DNA of 46,548 nucleotides, from positions 1-46,548 of the forward strand of contig JACCYQ010000078.1 of the NCBI GenBank assembly GCA_013696395.1, given 5' to 3'. The translations under genes and the position numbers were made by a program. The notes below the pieces were generated by a model. That model made no database searches. It was given only the letters and a program-made list of their open reading frames with translations, and was not told the origin of the DNA. This DNA comes from Chitinophagaceae bacterium. GTDB lineage: Bacteria; Bacteroidota; Bacteroidia; Chitinophagales; Chitinophagaceae. Positions 44,079-46,548 of this stretch are shown here, one piece after another (the first letter of the stretch is position 1; each line of letters opens with the position of its first letter).

Positions 44079-44417
44079 ATGGAAATAAGACGAGATGTTT
44101 TCCAGGCAATTGCAGATCCGACCCGCCGGCAGATCATTGAATTGTTGGCCAGTGGCCCATTGAATTTAAATGCTGTTGCAGAAAATTTTGAGATCAGCAG
44201 ACCCGCCATTTCAAAGCATATAAAAATTTTAACTGAATGTGGATTGGTATCTATCCGTCAACAAGGGCGTGAACGATATTGTGATGCACATTTTGACCAG
44301 TTAAATGAAGTAACTGAATGGACAGGATACTATAGTAAACTTTGGGATAAGAAACTCAATGCCCTTCAAAAATATCTTGTCAACGAAAAATCAGCATCCA
44401 AAAAAAAGCGGAAATAA
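44079..44417 (+). CDS. ArsR-family winged-helix regulator
   Basis: 112 residues from the ATG at 44079 (24 upstream codons in frame are not family-like and would cover the promoter). The winged helix-turn-helix is clear: VFQAIADPTRRQIIELLASG (7-26), NLNAVAENFEISRPAISKHIKIL (29-51) and LVSIRQQGRERYCDAHFDQL (55-74). No Cys pair for metal sensing is visible. This matches the subgroup that controls neighbouring AHSA1/SRPBCC genes, and exactly such a gene follows 87 bp downstream. The tail is Lys-rich. Confidence 0.9.
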   Translation: MEIRRDVFQAIADPTRRQIIELLASGPLNLNAVAENFEISRPAISKHIKILTECGLVSIRQQGRERYCDAHFDQLNEVTEWTGYYSKLWDKKLNALQKYLVNEKSASKKKRK

Positions 44418-44451
44418 TAAAAGTCATCCTTTTCAGGCATTGGCAATAAAC

Positions 44452-44478
44452 TAACCCTAAACACTAAACGCTAAACCA
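44452..44478 (+). repeat. Short heptad repeat between the ArsR and SRPBCC genes
   Basis: The heptads TAAACAC, TAAACGC and TAAACCA follow each other from 44458 to 44478, preceded by a shorter TAACCC. The repeat lies in the 87-bp gap between the regulator and the SRPBCC gene. Function unknown; it could be a binding site or a small slippage product. Confidence 0.45.
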
Positions 44479-44504
44479 ATTTATCAAACTTTAAAAATAA
44501 AATC

Positions 44505-44939
44505 ATGGAAATTCAAACTTCAGCAGATCCTATTGTAAAAGTAGTGGTCCTCAACGCACCGGTTGATCAGGTATGGAAGGCTATTACAGACAAAAATGAA
44601 ATGAAAAACTGGTATTTCGATCTCCCGGAATTTGAACCTAAGGTAGGCGCCAAATTCCAGTTTTATGGTGAAAATGAAGGTCGCCGTTTTTTACATTTAT
44701 GTGAAGTGAAGGAAGTCGTTGAATATGAAAAAATTTCTTATACCTGGATGTATGAAGGTCAAAATATTGAAACACTGGTCAGCTTTGAGCTTTTCCCCGA
44801 GGGAGCACAAACAAGGGTAAAACTGACACACACCGGATTGGAGAAATTGCCACAGGACCGGGATTTTGCAAAATCCAATTTCGACAAGGGATGGACGGAG
44901 ATCATTCAAAAATCTTTGAAGGAATATGCAGAGAAATAA
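44505..44939 (+). CDS. SRPBCC/AHSA1-domain protein
   Basis: 144 residues of the AHSA1 (Aha1-like) branch of the START fold: NAPVDQVWKAITDKNEMKNWYF (18-39), FELFPEGAQTRVKLTHTGLEKLP and the closing GWTEIIQKSLKEYAEK helix. The fold has a hydrophobic cavity, and the ligand is unknown. It is paired with the upstream ArsR-type regulator, a very common two-gene unit, so its level is probably set by that protein. A terminator follows 23 bp after the stop. Confidence 0.9.
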   Translation: MEIQTSADPIVKVVVLNAPVDQVWKAITDKNEMKNWYFDLPEFEPKVGAKFQFYGENEGRRFLHLCEVKEVVEYEKISYTWMYEGQNIETLVSFELFPEGAQTRVKLTHTGLEKLPQDRDFAKSNFDKGWTEIIQKSLKEYAEK

Positions 44940-44961
44940 ACGGGATAGTTATATTGTACAA

Positions 44962-44992
44962 AAGGGAAGGTAGACATCTTCCCTTTTTTTAT
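44962..44992 (+). terminator. Intrinsic terminator after the ArsR-SRPBCC unit
   Basis: AAGGGAAG and CTTCCCTT form an eight-base-pair stem with an eight-base loop, followed by a run of T. It ends the ArsR-SRPBCC transcript. Confidence 0.8.
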
Positions 44993-45045
44993 TCTTAGTT
45001 ATCAAACAGCATTCCTTTTTTTTAATCTATACGGCTCATGAATTG

Positions 45046-45066
45046 CATGTATCATTTTCATACATG
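45046..45066 (+). promoter_or_regulatory. Inverted repeat upstream of the glycosidase pseudogene
   Basis: CATGTAT (45046-45052) and ATACATG (45060-45066) are perfect inverted arms with a seven-base spacer, ending 22 bp before the ATG of the broken glycosidase. It may be a leftover operator. Confidence 0.35.
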
Positions 45067-45088
45067 TTCTCATAAAAATGGAAAAACG

Positions 45089-45583
45089 ATGAGTCAAAAT
45101 AAATATGCATGGTGGCAGGAAGGAATAATTTATGAAGTTTACATTCGATCTTTCCAGGATAGTAACGGGGATGGTATCGGCGATATAAAAGGAGTTTTAA
45201 AAAGACTTGATTATATCAAATGGCTTGGCGTAAATACGATTTAGATTACGCCCTTCTATCCTTCACCAATGAAAGATCTTGGTTATGATATTTCTGATTA
45301 TACCAATACTGATCCCATTTTCGGAACCATGCAGGATATTGAAGAACTCTTAACTGAAATACATAAAAGAAATATGAAACTGGTTATTGATTTGGTACCC
45401 AATCATACTTCTGATCAGCATGCATGGTTTAAGGAATCCAGGTCATCAAGAAATAACAGCAAAAGAAACTGGTACCTGTGGAAAGATGAAGGTGCAAGTA
45501 AGGTAATTAACAATTCATCCCGATCTTATGCAAGACATGTTATGAAACATGCGTTGCATGATCCCAATAACGGTACAAGATGA
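45089..45583 (+). pseudogene. Broken GH13 alpha-glucosidase / trehalose-synthase-like gene
   Basis: The N-terminal part of a family 13 glycosidase is clear: WWQEGIIYEVYIRSFQDSNG, the calcium-site DSNGDGIGD, then ITPFYPSPMKDLGYDISDYT and the conserved region I DLVPNH. An in-frame TAG at 45242-45244 replaces the Trp codon expected in the family's WISPFYPSP sequence (TGG to TAG). The same frame continues after it to a TGA at 45583. After RNWYLWKDEG (about 45470-45495) the sequence stops looking like GH13, and about two thirds of a normal 530-residue enzyme is missing. It is therefore a remnant with a nonsense change and a lost or replaced 3' part. Confidence 0.88.
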
Positions 45584-45655
45584 TAAATGATTCATACACC
45601 ATTCACCGCAAAAAAATAATCTGTATAAATTAAAGTCCGAAAACCAGCAAGTATT

Positions 45656-46093
45656 TTAGGCTTTCCTAAAACTTTTCACCTGTTGCATTACGCCATCGCA
45701 ATTAGCATCAATCTGGTACCATTTCTTTGCATCCTGCATTATTATGGAATAAGTTACCCTGCCACCGACGGTTATCTCAGTAACACCATGTATTGTTTTG
45801 CCTTCATATCTTTTAAGAAGTCTTGCAAGGATGAAAGCAGGCAAACCATCTTCTTGGTAATAACGGCGTGATTTAACCACTTCTGCTTCATGATTGAAAT
45901 ATAAAATATTCATTTTGTCTTGATCTTTAAAACAAGCAACCCATAAAGCACCATCTTTTTCCCAGTCAACGGATGATGCCTGGGGGAATGCCTTTTTAAA
46001 GACATTCAGAATAATTTTATCTACACGGGGAGGTTCATTGGCATAAAGGCTTATAGAAAATAATAAGATGAACAATAGCATAATATTTTTCAT
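45656..46093 (-). CDS. Secreted PepSY-like protein
   Basis: 145 residues from the ATG at 46093, where a signal peptide begins (MKNIMLLFILLFSISLYANE). The frame runs 33 codons further upstream without coding character. The mature part has the pattern of the Bacteroidota PepSY-like family: VFKKAFPQASSVDWEKDGALWVACF, MNILYFNHEAEVVKSRRYY, then ILARLLKRYEGKTIHGVTEI and a beta-rich end. These small periplasmic domains are thought to bind or inhibit other proteins; no partner is encoded nearby. Confidence 0.8.
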   Translation of the reverse strand: MKNIMLLFILLFSISLYANEPPRVDKIILNVFKKAFPQASSVDWEKDGALWVACFKDQDKMNILYFNHEAEVVKSRRYYQEDGLPAFILARLLKRYEGKTIHGVTEITVGGRVTYSIIMQDAKKWYQIDANCDGVMQQVKSFRKA

Positions 46094-46346
46094 AATAAAC
46101 AATTTAATCCTCAAGGTAAAGTACACAAACACACATGCATACCCATTTTCCACCAACGGGTATTCCAGGAATGTTAATTTTTTAACAAACACCTGAAACC
46201 TGAATAATAACTATCGAAACAGTATAATACGATAGTTAATCACTGTTAAAAATGATATTGAAAATGTATGCTATGATGAATGGTATTTAAATTAAAGGCG
46301 AACACCAATTTTTAAATTATTTTCAGTTGTATAACAGGTAACCAGG
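46094..46346. other. Non-coding stretch between the PepSY-like gene and the transposase
   Basis: No convincing reading frame. The PepSY-like gene's promoter must lie here but I see no TAnnTTTG on the minus strand close to it. The main structure is the nested inverted repeat at 46208-46247. Confidence 0.5.
46208..46247. other. Possible RNA pseudoknot or overlapping operators
   Basis: TAACTATCG (46208-46216) pairs with CGATAGTTA (46230-46238), a perfect nine-base-pair stem with a 13-base loop. Within the loop AACAGT (46218-46223) is complementary to ACTGTT (46242-46247) just outside the stem. The two pairings together make an H-type pseudoknot with short connecting loops. Two interleaved protein-binding palindromes would look the same. 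Confidence 0.4.
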
Positions 46347-46397
46347 ATGGCCCGTAAAAAAGCAAGTCCCGTAGAAACCTATCGTGTGGACACATTT

Positions 46398-46443
46398 CTG
46401 TAAAATTTACTTTTTTTGCGAATGCAAAAAAGAGAATTTACAG
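46398..46443 (+). other. Long hairpin enclosing the transposase start codon
   Basis: CTGTAAA...CTTTTTTTGC (46398-46419) pairs with GCAAAAAAG...TTTACAG (46424-46443), with two one-base bulges and one two-base mismatch, around a GAAT loop. The ATG (46422-46424) falls in the loop and the first base pair. In IS10 and IS50 similar structures stop translation from transcripts that enter the element from outside. Confidence 0.6.
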
Positions 46444-46548
46444 ATCTGGATGACCTTCGGTTGGTTTATCGTGGGAATAAGATATTGAATGACTTGTTTA
46501 GTAAGAGTGTTCATTCGATTCGTCGTCTCGCATCTGACGAAGCATCTG
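46422..46548 (+). CDS. IS4/Tn5-like transposase, cut by the window edge
   Basis: Only the first 42 codons are in the window: MQKREFTDLDDLRLVYRGNK, then ILNDLFSKSVHSIRRLASDE and AS. The order DLDDLRLVYRGNKIL followed by a Ser-Ile-Arg and an Asp-Glu-Ala resembles the N-terminal DNA-binding domain of Tn5/IS4-type transposases. The catalytic DDE part would lie beyond the window. I cannot place the left inverted repeat of the element. The frame is open to the end. Confidence 0.55.
   Translation, partial: MQKREFTDLDDLRLVYRGNKILNDLFSKSVHSIRRLASDEAS

Noticed and set aside
1..46548. CRISPR array or classical phage/defence island
   Set aside because: No regularly spaced repeats, cas genes, restriction genes, integrase or toxin-antitoxin pair were seen.

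Overview
The window looks like a chromosomal segment of a Bacteroidota bacterium, probably a Chitinophagaceae relative. The signs are A+T-rich DNA, promoters of the TTTG-N19-TAnnTTTG type without clear Shine-Dalgarno sites, a SusC-like beta-barrel protein with a carboxypeptidase-regulatory domain, a DUF3276/PUR protein, a GlmU-family protein, DUF4199 and DUF1080 proteins, and a crtYcd-type lycopene cyclase. Most of it is ordinary core genome. The exceptions are a decayed glycosidase and a transposase cut by the right edge.

Layout. 1-300: tRNA-Pro(GGG) and a terminator. 481-2752: a Tat-exported Gfo/Idh/MocA oxidoreductase and a DUF1080 protein, probably acting on 3-keto-glycosides. 3034-9108: an operon-like run with a dihydroorotase homologue lacking its metal ligands, a DUF4199 membrane protein, two glycosyltransferases, GmhA and GmhB (heptose pathway) and a secreted unknown. 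9133-12886: LepA, a small haem-binding lipoprotein, a GNAT acetyltransferase, a CBS-pair protein and an acyl-CoA-binding protein. 12883-17771: a GT4 glycosyltransferase, a Wzx-like flippase, a small membrane protein with an unclear start, TpiA and a GlmU-family protein. 17915-27184: L31 type B, YajQ, an outer-membrane beta-barrel receptor, threonine aldolase, Pgi, a DUF3276/PUR protein and an ABC exporter.

27279-30405 is a sulfur-handling cluster: TauE/SafE exporter, periplasmic rhodanese, two half-size YeeE/YedE proteins, a DUF202 protein and thioredoxin. A perfect Crp/Fnr-type palindrome lies upstream of the rhodanese gene, near -41 relative to a good -7 box.

30545-38543 is the most coherent system. 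It is one ten-gene minus-strand operon headed by a MerR regulator with a cobalamin-binding domain (CarH/LitR type), followed by crtI, crtB, an unknown secreted protein, idi, an SRPBCC protein, crtZ, a crtYcd lycopene cyclase, a TspO-like membrane protein and a DNA photolyase. The genes overlap or nearly touch. They predict B12-dependent, light-induced synthesis of a zeaxanthin-type carotenoid together with photorepair. A tandem 14-bp repeat overlaps the promoter of the regulator.

38631-46548 holds a secreted-looking ComEC-type metallo-beta-lactamase-fold protein with an SH3-like domain, a sulfatase, a pyridoxamine-phosphate-oxidase-fold protein, an APC permease, an ArsR-SRPBCC pair with a candidate operator repeat, a broken GH13 glycosidase, a PepSY-like protein, a possible RNA pseudoknot or double operator, and the start of an IS4/Tn5-like transposase whose start codon sits in a long hairpin. 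All assignments come from reading the sequence; no database search was run.
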